This document shows, piece after piece, positions 26,221 to 34,945 of a DNA stretch of 60,369 nucleotides. Under the pieces are notes generated by a model, which ran no database searches, had not been told where the DNA came from, and was given only the letters and a program-made list of their open reading frames with translations. Within the stretch, counting starts at the first letter, position 1; the number at the start of each line of letters is the position of its first letter. The stretch is from contig CAKUTA010000013.1 in NCBI GenBank assembly GCA_934691625.1, positions 1-60,369 of the forward strand, in the 5' to 3' direction. This DNA comes from an uncultured Bacteroidales bacterium (lineage in GTDB: Bacteria > Bacteroidota > Bacteroidia > Bacteroidales > UBA932). Both the position numbers and the translations under genes were made by a program.

Positions 26221-27471
26221 ATGCTGATCATGAATGCGGTAGAGAACACTGACGCGGTGCTGGAGCTTGCCTCAGAAGCCGGACATATCCTTCTGCAGAA
26301 CGGTGCAGAAATCTCCAGGGTGGAAGATACCATGGCGAGGATTGCTGCACATTTTGGTGTAGAGTCCGGGAATTTCTTTGTCCTCAGCAACGGCATATTT
26401 ACCACAAGTGCACCAGGAAGGTACGCCAAAGTGGAGTTCATTCCCATACGCGCCATCCAGCTGTCGAAAGTCGTGGCTGTCAACCGCCTTAGCTATGATA
26501 TAGCCGCAGGGAGATACACATTGGAGGAGGCGCGTGAAAGACTTGAAGCGATACGTGGAGCCAGGCCGAAGCCGGCATGGGAGCAGATCGCCGGAGCGGC
26601 ATTCGGAGCATCGGGCTTCTGTGCCGTGTTCGGGGGCGGCTTCATGGACTGCGCCGCGGATTTCGTCATCGGTGCCATGCTCTACGTGTTCTGCCTGTTC
26701 TTCAGCGAGCGCTACATGTCGAAGATTGTCGGAGGCATCTGCAATGCCTTGCTGGCGACATTGCTCTGCATCGCATCTTACCGCCTGGGGTTCGGCAGCA
26801 GCCTAAGCAACATAATAATAGGCGCCATCATGCCGCTGATTCCTGGTGTCCCGTTCGTCAACGGTGTACGTGATCTCATGAACTCCGACTATATCGCAGG
26901 ACTGACAAGGCTCACTGACGCGATGCTGGGATTCTTCTGTATAGCCATTGGTGTCAGCATCTCGTTCATGCTGGACGGATGGATTGCAGGAGGTATCATT
27001 GACCTGGACGGGATGAGCGTCAATCCGCAGACTGCCGGACTTGGCTGGCAGACGCTCGCCGCATTCATAGGGACTTTCGCGTTCGCGATTCTCTTCGGAG
27101 CTCCGAGGAAGCAGTATTTCGCAGCAGGAGCAATCGGGGCGCTTGGATGGGCGGCGTATCTGCTGATGATACGTTCCGGGGTTACATCCACATTCACTGC
27201 CATCATTCTCGCCACCGCCCTGGTCTGCATCTTCTCGCGCCTCGCGGCTGTGTGGGACAAATGCCCGAGTACGGTGTTTCTCCTATGCGGAATCTTTCCG
27301 CTGGTACCTGGAGCAGGGGTGTTCTGGTTCACATACTACATGGTCTCCAGCCAGTTAAGCCTCTCGTCCACGACAGGATTCACAGCCATGAAGGCCGCCA
27401 TCGGCATCGTCCTGGGCATTGTCTTCGCAATGGAGCTTCCGCAGACCATCTTCTCCCGCCGCCGGAAATAG
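26221..27471 (+). CDS. Threonine/serine exporter family protein (ThrE, fused)
   Basis: This 416-residue inner-membrane protein fuses the two ThrE halves. The N-terminal soluble part (about 1-115) carries the family stretch ILLQNGAEISRVEDTM (about 23-38). About ten spans follow, with the central motif IPGVPFVNGVRDLMNSDY (about 203-220) and a second, YjjB-like half ending with LVPGAGVFW. Family members export threonine, serine or small dicarboxylates. An ATG three codons in (26230) is an alternative start. The gene is monocistronic and converges on the pilus operon. Confidence 0.9.
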   Translation: MLIMNAVENTDAVLELASEAGHILLQNGAEISRVEDTMARIAAHFGVESGNFFVLSNGIFTTSAPGRYAKVEFIPIRAIQLSKVVAVNRLSYDIAAGRYTLEEARERLEAIRGARPKPAWEQIAGAAFGASGFCAVFGGGFMDCAADFVIGAMLYVFCLFFSERYMSKIVGGICNALLATLLCIASYRLGFGSSLSNIIIGAIMPLIPGVPFVNGVRDLMNSDYIAGLTRLTDAMLGFFCIAIGVSISFMLDGWIAGGIIDLDGMSVNPQTAGLGWQTLAAFIGTFAFAILFGAPRKQYFAAGAIGALGWAAYLLMIRSGVTSTFTAIILATALVCIFSRLAAVWDKCPSTVFLLCGIFPLVPGAGVFWFTYYMVSSQLSLSSTTGFTAMKAAIGIVLGIVFAMELPQTIFSRRRK

Positions 27472-27476
27472 TAAAT

Positions 27477-27511
27477 AAAAACTGGCGTGCGAAATCACTT
27501 CGGACGCCAGT
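27477..27511 (-). terminator. Terminator between thrE-like gene and pilus operon
   Basis: ACTGGCGT and its complement ACGCCAGT at 27481-27511 close a longer stem with an inner CGAA/TTCG pair. The A run at 27477-27480 becomes a T run on the minus strand, so it best ends the pilus operon transcript. Confidence 0.7.
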
Positions 27512-27527
27512 CACCAATATAGTATAT

Positions 27528-27552
27528 ATAATCAAAAAGATGTTTTGATTAT
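27528..27552. other. Perfect 10-bp hairpin
   Basis: ATAATCAAAA pairs exactly with TTTTGATTAT around a five-base loop. It lies between the terminator and the 3' end of the pilus tip gene and may aid termination or protect the mRNA end. Confidence 0.55.
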
Positions 27553-27614
27553 CCAAATTATAATGCAGAGCCCTAGTTCGGAGCCATGCCCCGGGAGAGG
27601 TTCTGCGGTCTCCC

Positions 27615-30566
27615 CTATTCCACATCCATCACACAGCGGACGTAGCCGGAGTCTCCAGGAACAATAGTCATTACCCCACTGGATAATAAAGCAAATCCAG
27701 CCGCTCCTGGTTGAGCATTTTTATAATATCCCGGCTGTAATCCAGTATAGGAAGTGCTGCTCCATAAAAATCCAGACGGAACAAGAGTTGAAGTCCCTAT
27801 CACCGCGGACATGATAGACAGTTCCTTCTGTGTTGGGACTCTCCATCCATCACCTTTTTCAGTCTGACATACATCCTCATTTGCTGAGATAAATGCAGAA
27901 TCATTATTCGCATTCAGAACCTCACCCCTTGCATATGTTCCAATATTGGAAGATGCAACCTTGAATTTAGTAAACAGTTTATTATTATGTCCTTCACCAC
28001 GTTCATAAGACGGCTGCTGCGCAGTTCCCTGATATGAACGTGTTGCTCCCGATGCAAGATGAAGTGTTATGACAGTCTCGGATGAAGTTCCTGAACCTGC
28101 TGTAGTCGAAGACTCATAATATTTGTCTGCATCTTTTAAACCGTTAGCTTTATTTGCCAATGTCCTTATACAACGTGCCTTTGCTGCACTTCCATCTGTT
28201 CCAGTAGAACATCCTTCTTCAGCCCAGAATGTATTCTGCGTACCGGCTGTAAAATAGTGCCATGGATACAAGTTTGGATCATTATTTTTCCATGCATCCT
28301 GTAACGCTAGCCAGTTGGTCTGCGTAGGCTGAAAAAGTTTGGCCTCTGTCGGAAAGATATCTTCTCCTGCCCAGATTCCCTTATATTCATCCTCTGCAGC
28401 AAGATACCATTTGATTTCATCTGCATCAATGACACCATCGCCATCTTCATCACGATTTCTGCTCATACAAGCCTTATATGGGTTCTGATACATATCCTGT
28501 GTACCGACATTACGATAGACATTGGCAGCATAGCTTACTCCGTTATTGTTTTTTAATGCGGACGCTCTGCCAGTCCAAGTTTGAGGACTACTATTTGTAA
28601 AAGAAGATAATAATCGAAATGATTTATTTGTATTTCTTACCACGTCCTCTTCAGACACCGTCTCTATCCCGAAAGGAAAAGCGACATCTTCAGAATAGAA
28701 TGTCCAAATGGACTTCTGTGAAATCACATACTTCGCCTCAGCATACGAACTCTTGCCGTCCTTGCTAGTGTCGAATGTATTAGCGCAATACATCACCCTA
28801 TCTTCTGTCTTGTTCACGAACTCAGACCAATTCTTATTCTCATAATAGTTCTCGTCAATGAAACAAGTGACATAGACAGTCTCGCCGTTGTCTTGATTGA
28901 AGAATGTATTGTCGTTACCAACCGTGGCGGAATAGAGTTTCTGGAAGAGCTGGAACACATTCATTGTGCCGACTCCAGGGAACGCACATACCTCACTGAT
29001 GGCGTGAGTCTGCCTTCTATTATTAACATCAGATGTTGTCCTAGTCCCGGTATTCTGCACGAAATGCACCCATCCGAAATCAGGCTCGCCATTCAGCAGC
29101 AGCGCATTCTCGTCAGATACAGCCCCGTCAGAGCCTATCGTAGCCAAAAGCTCTGGCTCGCGACCGTCATCCAAAGCTGCCTTATAATCCGCGGCATCGT
29201 AAATTCCAGCCTTAACAACTACATCACCAACACTATGGTTCGAAACCACAAGCAGGCTCTTGGTCTCGCAGAACGCCGTCTTGATTTTCAGGATATATCC
29301 GAAGTTTTCTGAAATCAGTTTCTTCAGTTCAGATTTCTTGAAAGTCATCACACGAGCCTCATAGTGGCAGTCCACATCAAGAAGCTTGCCAGTGGTACTA
29401 TTTATTATGATTCCCTCGGAGCCATGATCATATTTGCCATCCTCACACTTCGACTCCGCAATGAAGTTCTTCACTCCGTTAATAGTAACTGTATAGGTGT
29501 AATTATAATTACGCACCACCCTGAAATCAGACATGCTCTTGGAAAAATCCCCCAGATGAACAGTATAATTCACATTCCCAGTGTATTCGGCAGAAGTATA
29601 CCGTCCATGAAGAACTATGTAAGTCGCATTTTTAGGAGCATTCGTAAAGTCCTTCAAGTCGCCTGAATAGGTATTTTCCTCTCGCTCATTAAAACTTCCG
29701 ATTTCATTGTCGCTGGTCTGAAAATTCTCCGGCATATAAAGTGTCAGCTTATTCTCGTCCAGGACGATACGGCTGAAATTCTCGAAATCAGCGGATGCAG
29801 GTCTAAGTGACTCATCAGCAGAAGGAAGTACTGGCATCAATGCCACCACCGAAGGCATATTATGTATCTCCATGTAATCCGGCACGAAAGTAATTCCATC
29901 AGCCGTCTTTATCTCAACAGTATTCTTCGAAACAGTCTTATATAACTTCAAGCGTTTAGCATCATCATCAATGCCCGAGATTTCCGCCTCGTTGGAACCG
30001 CTCTTGCGTTTTATCGTCACCAGATTTCCATCATTTACATAACCGGTCATGAGAAACTGATTATCACGCGGATCATAAGCCTCTTTCTGACGTGTATATG
30101 TAGCAGCAAGGAACTGTTCTCGCGTCAGCACAGATGTCGCAACATCACTTATATTGAGGATATTCTCTCTGTCAGATACCCAATACTGGGATGTAGTGGC
30201 ATTGGCGATACCATAAATATAAACCTCGCCAGTCTGAGTATGGATATGCTCCACAGAAGCATCGTACCCATCGTTTCCATTATCCTTAGTATCCATCCTG
30301 TCGAACAGTTCATATCCGACCAGATTGCCTGCCTTCGAGAAGATATAGACACGCAGATTATATATCGCACGCTCATTATTATCATTCGGATCCCAGCCCT
30401 TGACAATGACATTAGGCATTCCGCCGGCAAGAACATCCAATGAAAGTTCCACACTCTCCCCTTCGGTAGCAAGCTTCGCTCCGGAATCTTCCTTCATGCA
30501 GGAAGTCCCCATAAACAGTATCAATGCAGCTATGATATATAGTATGTAGTGTTTCATCTTCTTCAT
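27615..30566 (-). CDS. Large fimbrial tip-like lipoprotein (DUF4906-like)
   Basis: The 983-residue protein has a lipoprotein signal (MGTSC, cysteine 23). The N-terminal 400 residues resemble fimbrillin beta domains. The C-terminal part holds the stretch CMSRNRDEDGDGVIDADE near residue 740, followed by IKWYL, which is typical of DUF4906 proteins and looks like a calcium-binding EF-hand loop. The end (VPTQKELSIMSA, then GYVRCVMD) resembles the lectin-like FimE/Mfa tip fold. It is the last and largest gene of the pilus operon, the usual place for a tip adhesin. Its ATG shares one base with the upstream stop. Confidence 0.82.
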   Translation of the reverse strand: MKKMKHYILYIIAALILFMGTSCMKEDSGAKLATEGESVELSLDVLAGGMPNVIVKGWDPNDNNERAIYNLRVYIFSKAGNLVGYELFDRMDTKDNGNDGYDASVEHIHTQTGEVYIYGIANATTSQYWVSDRENILNISDVATSVLTREQFLAATYTRQKEAYDPRDNQFLMTGYVNDGNLVTIKRKSGSNEAEISGIDDDAKRLKLYKTVSKNTVEIKTADGITFVPDYMEIHNMPSVVALMPVLPSADESLRPASADFENFSRIVLDENKLTLYMPENFQTSDNEIGSFNEREENTYSGDLKDFTNAPKNATYIVLHGRYTSAEYTGNVNYTVHLGDFSKSMSDFRVVRNYNYTYTVTINGVKNFIAESKCEDGKYDHGSEGIIINSTTGKLLDVDCHYEARVMTFKKSELKKLISENFGYILKIKTAFCETKSLLVVSNHSVGDVVVKAGIYDAADYKAALDDGREPELLATIGSDGAVSDENALLLNGEPDFGWVHFVQNTGTRTTSDVNNRRQTHAISEVCAFPGVGTMNVFQLFQKLYSATVGNDNTFFNQDNGETVYVTCFIDENYYENKNWSEFVNKTEDRVMYCANTFDTSKDGKSSYAEAKYVISQKSIWTFYSEDVAFPFGIETVSEEDVVRNTNKSFRLLSSFTNSSPQTWTGRASALKNNNGVSYAANVYRNVGTQDMYQNPYKACMSRNRDEDGDGVIDADEIKWYLAAEDEYKGIWAGEDIFPTEAKLFQPTQTNWLALQDAWKNNDPNLYPWHYFTAGTQNTFWAEEGCSTGTDGSAAKARCIRTLANKANGLKDADKYYESSTTAGSGTSSETVITLHLASGATRSYQGTAQQPSYERGEGHNNKLFTKFKVASSNIGTYARGEVLNANNDSAFISANEDVCQTEKGDGWRVPTQKELSIMSAVIGTSTLVPSGFLWSSTSYTGLQPGYYKNAQPGAAGFALLSSGVMTIVPGDSGYVRCVMDVE

Positions 30567-31972
30567 TATTCAAAGGTCACATTTCCACCGTGATCACCGT
30601 CCCATTTCATCACGGTGACGGTCAGATCGATTTCATTGTCGCTATAGACAAGGTTATAAAGGTAGCGGTTGCCGGCAATCCAGCATCCGTCAGGGGTTAT
30701 ATCGGCAAGTCCTACAGACAAAGTCTTATCCACAAGTTCAGTTTTAATCTGTGTTACAGTAACGTCTTTATCCTGATTATAATTTCCACGATAATTCCAC
30801 ACATAATCTATACTTTTTATTGCATGCGTTCCGACGCCTCTGCCGGCATATTCATAGTAGCCAGACTTGCTATTATAATTATAATCTTTGCTTTTATAGA
30901 TATCTCCAGCCGTAACTGCATCAATGTTCGGAGTGAATTCTAGCCAATATGAGCCAGACCTGCTATACTTATATGTTTTCATCTGAACATCTTCTTCTTT
31001 GGTCACAGTTGTCTCATAGCACACGTCTAGTTTCTTGCCTTTCAGATTCTGCGGCCAGATAAGCCTGTAGTTCTGATAGTCAGTCAGATCATCACTGGTC
31101 AATGTATTCCCATGGAACAGGTCATATATTTTCTCTGGTCCTACAGTAGCAGCCTTCCCTGCGATTCCGGTAGAAGGAGACATAGATAAATCATTGTAGG
31201 ACACCTGTGGCTCCCACGCATTGCCCTCCTCCGGAATGCCATTCGCCACGTAATCAGGATCCCACGCGGAACTGTAGTCAATCTTCGCACTGGCGACATT
31301 GTCAGCCTTGAGAGCCACAGACTTGATCTCGAAATCAGAAGGGCTGTCATTATTGAATGTAAATCCGAATGCCGAGAAAAGATGTCTGAACTGCATCGGC
31401 ACGGCGGAAGTACCGTCACCGTTGTCCAGATCGCGCTCACGGATATTGGAATACACGAAATCGAACTGAGGAGAATCCAGTGTCAATGTCGTCTCCGGCA
31501 CCGAATAGACCTTATGGAAAGCATCGAAGCCCCAGCCTGTGCCAGGCCTGAGCACACTAGTCGCGCCAGCGGAATTATCCTTGGTCAGCACACCGTAGAA
31601 GCGGTGCTTGCCAGTCTTGGTCCAGTAGTAGTGTTCGTCAGCAGCTCCAGGGTTCTCATCTGAGCGGAACGGCCATATACTGTTGTCGTCTCCACCTGAA
31701 ACCACATTGGCGCCTGCAATATAGGCAAACGGCTCCACCACGGAATTGGAATAGACATCCCATATCTGAAGCACATTGCCCCTGGCAGAGAATGACTCAT
31801 TGTCGAACATCGCCTTCGTCTGTGGCCCGCTGGACGAAACGGACAGACGGATAGGCGCTCCGGACGGCACGATATCATCTGTCTCCACACGCACGCCGGT
31901 GCATGAGGAAACAGACGCGACCGCTGCCGCTGCCAACCCGATAAAATATTTCATATCAGTTTTCATCTTCAT
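30566..31972 (-). CDS. Fimbrillin family protein (accessory pilin)
   Basis: This lipoprotein (468 residues from the first ATG) has its signal ending at VSSC. The family pattern is visible: a threonine-rich start (SSGPQTKAMFD), WPF and HYYWTKTGKHRFYGVL near 100-125, a central FRHLFSAFGFTF, and a C-terminal TVTVMKWDG. Fimbrillins polymerise by donor-strand exchange after outer-membrane transport and protease trimming. The ATG at 31954 (MKYF) is an attractive alternative start, because it removes a 17-base overlap with the upstream gene. It lies in the middle of the pilus operon. Confidence 0.85.
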   Translation of the reverse strand: MKMKTDMKYFIGLAAAAVASVSSCTGVRVETDDIVPSGAPIRLSVSSSGPQTKAMFDNESFSARGNVLQIWDVYSNSVVEPFAYIAGANVVSGGDDNSIWPFRSDENPGAADEHYYWTKTGKHRFYGVLTKDNSAGATSVLRPGTGWGFDAFHKVYSVPETTLTLDSPQFDFVYSNIRERDLDNGDGTSAVPMQFRHLFSAFGFTFNNDSPSDFEIKSVALKADNVASAKIDYSSAWDPDYVANGIPEEGNAWEPQVSYNDLSMSPSTGIAGKAATVGPEKIYDLFHGNTLTSDDLTDYQNYRLIWPQNLKGKKLDVCYETTVTKEEDVQMKTYKYSRSGSYWLEFTPNIDAVTAGDIYKSKDYNYNSKSGYYEYAGRGVGTHAIKSIDYVWNYRGNYNQDKDVTVTQIKTELVDKTLSVGLADITPDGCWIAGNRYLYNLVYSDNEIDLTVTVMKWDGDHGGNVTFE

Positions 31973-32888
31973 TCAGAGTATCGTCCCAGCTGCTCATGCC
32001 TGTGGTATAAGTCAGCTCCTTAGTGTTGTCCTTAAATATGCTTAATGTATATGTATAGTGCCTGTCCGGGCCCCATGCATCTATTGTGACAGGAGCGGAC
32101 ACTGTCTGTCCGGTAATCCACGCGCTCTCACCTGTCTTGAAAGCGTAGGTAACTTCAATGGATGAACCGATGTTCTCCTGCGGAAGGACGAACAAGCTGC
32201 CACCCACATAACGTGGAACCAGGTTAAAAATCTCAACCCCCTCATCATCGCCATCGGCTGCATAGACTGTTATGTCCGTCTGCTCTCCGGCCGGGTTCCA
32301 TCTGAGGTCTGCCGAGGAATCAAACACGCCCTGCGTATAAGCTTCCTTTATCACGATCTTCTCGACTTTCACACGTGTTCCGTCACTCAGCGCATGCCTT
32401 GCACGGAAGTCAATCTTCGCCAATGCATGGTAGAACGGAAGTCCCACGATACTGTCTTTCTTAGTGTATGCACCGGTCAGATCGGTCACCAGCACATCCG
32501 TATCTCCGGCAGTATATGACGTCTGCATCTTCAATGTTCCATCCCCATCGCAGGTCATCTGGAGGTCAGCCGGATAATATCCTATGAACCGCAGAGATTC
32601 CTCCACAGGCCACTTCGGAGTGTTTTCCGGATACCAGCCCTTCTTTCCGTGCGAGCTGACAGCAACATCATCAAGATACCTTTCTCCGGTTTCCTGGGAA
32701 ATCGCGAAAACATTGAATTTCCTGTCCTCCGGAAAAGGAATGAATTCATCCACGGATCTTGTGCCTATGCCGATCACAGGTCTGAACCGTATATCACCAG
32801 TAGCCTTGTCGTACTTCGTAGAAGCAAGACATCCGGTCAAAGCCGTCGCTGCAATAAGCAGCACAAATATCCGTGAGATGAATTTCAT
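31956..32888 (-). CDS. Fimbrillin-like lipoprotein (minor pilin or anchor)
   Basis: The 310-residue protein has a lipoprotein signal ending at LTGC (cysteine 20). It has a family-like N-terminal block (IRFRPVIGIGTRSVDEF, PEDRKFNVFAI) and a HALAKIDFRAR stretch (about 154-164) shared with Bacteroidota fimbrillin relatives. The C-terminus has the common GMSSWDD tryptophan. Its ATG overlaps the upstream pilin stop as ATGA, which suggests translational coupling, but only when the upstream gene is read with ten Gs in its homopolymer. Confidence 0.82.
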   Translation of the reverse strand: MKFISRIFVLLIAATALTGCLASTKYDKATGDIRFRPVIGIGTRSVDEFIPFPEDRKFNVFAISQETGERYLDDVAVSSHGKKGWYPENTPKWPVEESLRFIGYYPADLQMTCDGDGTLKMQTSYTAGDTDVLVTDLTGAYTKKDSIVGLPFYHALAKIDFRARHALSDGTRVKVEKIVIKEAYTQGVFDSSADLRWNPAGEQTDITVYAADGDDEGVEIFNLVPRYVGGSLFVLPQENIGSSIEVTYAFKTGESAWITGQTVSAPVTIDAWGPDRHYTYTLSIFKDNTKELTYTTGMSSWDDTLNEDEN

Positions 32889-33937
32889 AATAAACTTATT
32901 CCAGCATGTAACTGCCTGTCACTGTTAGTTATTCTCTTTCTCCCCCCCCCCTTGGTGGCGCTGATGTTATCTGAAGTAACGATTTCCCAAGCTTTGACAG
33001 AAGGTGCAATCTCTATTTCATTTGCAGCACCGAAGATGATATTGTAGAAATAGTGCTTGCCTGCTTCCCAATTCTTGATTTCCTTGGATTCCGACTGGAT
33101 AGTATTCAGAACCGCTGTGAAAGGCTTCTGGTCAACGAATGTTCCATCTCCCCTATCCATAGAATAAGCTATTTCGAGAACTGCATTCTCACTGAGAGTC
33201 TGAGGTATCATGATAACACATTCCTTGTTGTCGGCAAACTCATCAAAGTCTGTAGGGACAGCCGTACCATTCTCACTTGAAAATACAGAAAAGTCTTTAG
33301 AACCAGAGGTCGTCCAGGTTGGAAGCGACTTAGCCTCGCCTTTTTCAACCATGCCTTTAAGGGTTACGTTCTTTATCTTTATGGAAATCTTAGCATCTGC
33401 CTTTGCCTGGATTGTCACCCAAGAGAAAGCGTGTGAGAATGCCATGGATACAGTAGCGTTCAGAACAGATGTTGTATACGGAGAATACAGAAGGTCAACA
33501 GTCTGGTCGAATGTCGGCTGAGCCAGCTCTGAAACAGAGAACTCATTGGAAGCCTCATCATGGGAAACAATCGCAGCGTTATAATCAGCAGGTGCGTAAG
33601 CAGCGAACAGGATAGAACCGGTCTTTGGCCAGTAATATGAATGTTTCTTGCCGAGCCAGTAGTTATTTTTCTTAGCGAAATCTACACCTGGAAGATACTG
33701 CTCTGTGAACTTGCCTTCAGAATACGACTCACCTGTGGCTACACTATTGTCATAGTAACCGAAAACTTTTATGTCCCATGTCGCCGGAAAGTCTGAACCA
33801 GAAACAGCGGCTTTAGTGCCGTTAACTCTTACAACCGGAGCGAAACCGATCTCTCCAGTCTGCTCATAATCAACGGCAGTCTTGGTGCACGCACCGAGTG
33901 CAATTGCACCGAGTGCAATTAATAAACTTTTTTTCAT
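32885..33937 (-). CDS. Fimbrillin family protein, likely major pilin, with G10 tract
   Basis: The 350-residue lipoprotein (signal to GAC, cysteine 17) shows the fimbrillin blocks: IGFAPVVRVNGTKAAV, KHSYYWPKTGSILFAAYAP and SMAFSHAFSWVTIQAK, then YNIIFGAANEIEIAPSVKAW. After that last tryptophan the gene crosses a run of ten Gs (32942-32951 on the plus strand as C). With ten Gs it ends in a 21-residue tail and overlaps the next gene. With nine or eleven Gs it would stop within a few codons (GGGERE or GGGEKENN). The C-terminal strand matters for pilus assembly in known type V pilins, so slippage here could have an effect. Confidence 0.85.
   Translation of the reverse strand: MKKSLLIALGAIALGACTKTAVDYEQTGEIGFAPVVRVNGTKAAVSGSDFPATWDIKVFGYYDNSVATGESYSEGKFTEQYLPGVDFAKKNNYWLGKKHSYYWPKTGSILFAAYAPADYNAAIVSHDEASNEFSVSELAQPTFDQTVDLLYSPYTTSVLNATVSMAFSHAFSWVTIQAKADAKISIKIKNVTLKGMVEKGEAKSLPTWTTSGSKDFSVFSSENGTAVPTDFDEFADNKECVIMIPQTLSENAVLEIAYSMDRGDGTFVDQKPFTAVLNTIQSESKEIKNWEAGKHYFYNIIFGAANEIEIAPSVKAWEIVTSDNISATKGGGRKRITNSDRQLHAGISLL
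32942..32951 (-). repeat. Homopolymer G10 (C10 on plus strand) in pilin gene
   Basis: Ten identical bases lie in the last coding part of the pilin gene. The downstream frame depends on the exact count, which makes this a candidate slipped-strand site, or alternatively a sequencing or assembly error. Confidence 0.9.
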
Positions 33938-33982
33938 TTGTTAAAAAATTTAGATAATAATAGTAGTATATATTTTCATTCG

Positions 33983-34945
33983 CTAAATCGTGATATTCGA
34001 CACGATATCCTTCCACTCGTCCACTTTAGGGGAGATTCCTCCGCCGCCCTTCTTGTCCGGTTCCGGGATATCGATCTCGTCTGTCTTCACGCGGATTATC
34101 TGCTCCTTGTTTCCTGGGAACTGGTCTGATACATCCACATTGAAGATATATCCCTTTCCGGCAGTATCGGTTATGACAAGCGACAATATCTGCCTTTCTC
34201 CAGCCTCAGGGTTCTCGCCGAAAGTATTGAACTTCGTCTTCAGAATACCGTCCTGCCCGATGCTCTGAATATCGAAGAATACAGAAGCGTATTCTTTCGA
34301 GCGTTGCCCGGTAGGAATCCTGTTGTATTCCGAAAGTCCGGTTATGACTGCCGAAATGGAGCCGATATACTGCGCTCCCCGTATCTTGTCCACTTCCAGT
34401 ATCCATGTCTGCACGACCGTCTCGCAATCCACCTTCAGTGTTATCTCCGGGGAATCCACTGACCTGGCAGGAAGCTCTACCGAATTCAGACGTCCGACAT
34501 ACAGGTGGTCAGGGTCATAGACGATTTCCTCTTCCTCCTCATCTGTCGTGCTCTTGGTTCCACGGCTCTTCAGCTTACTCTTGAATGCATCGGAAATCGT
34601 GTTTGTCGTCGCCAGAATCTTTCTCCAGTCATCCTCGTCCTTTATCAATGTCACCTCCGTATCGAAGTTATATACCAATATATCATAGGTACGTTCAGGA
34701 AGGACATTAACCTCACCTCCTGCCGGAGGAAGGAAAGCCTGGGTCACTAGACGTCCGGTCTCATGGTCAAAGAATGCAACACGCATAAGCTCCGGATCAT
34801 GCGGCATCTGATAGTTCACGATGTCCCTGTCTATGTCTATATCCACCTTCACAGAATAGTCCGCAGTAGTAAGAGGTCTTCTCTTGCAGGAGTCCAGTGG
34901 CAGCAGCACAAGCGCTGCGGTCATCAGCATCATCAGTCTTTTCAT
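33983..34945 (-). CDS. DUF5119-like fimbrial-operon lipoprotein
   Basis: This 320-residue protein has a lipoprotein signal ending at LDSC (cysteine 20), then a charged start with VDIDIDRDIVNY. It resembles DUF5119 proteins that sit beside DUF3575 and fimbrillin genes in Bacteroidota. An acidic stretch (DEEEEE near 137-142) is notable. The C-terminus ends in GGGGISPKVDEWKDI, which echoes the tryptophan strand of fimbrillins. It may be a pilus anchor or base. Its start overlaps the stop of the upstream OmpA-like gene by four bases. Confidence 0.78.
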   Translation of the reverse strand: MKRLMMLMTAALVLLPLDSCKRRPLTTADYSVKVDIDIDRDIVNYQMPHDPELMRVAFFDHETGRLVTQAFLPPAGGEVNVLPERTYDILVYNFDTEVTLIKDEDDWRKILATTNTISDAFKSKLKSRGTKSTTDEEEEEIVYDPDHLYVGRLNSVELPARSVDSPEITLKVDCETVVQTWILEVDKIRGAQYIGSISAVITGLSEYNRIPTGQRSKEYASVFFDIQSIGQDGILKTKFNTFGENPEAGERQILSLVITDTAGKGYIFNVDVSDQFPGNKEQIIRVKTDEIDIPEPDKKGGGGISPKVDEWKDIVSNITI

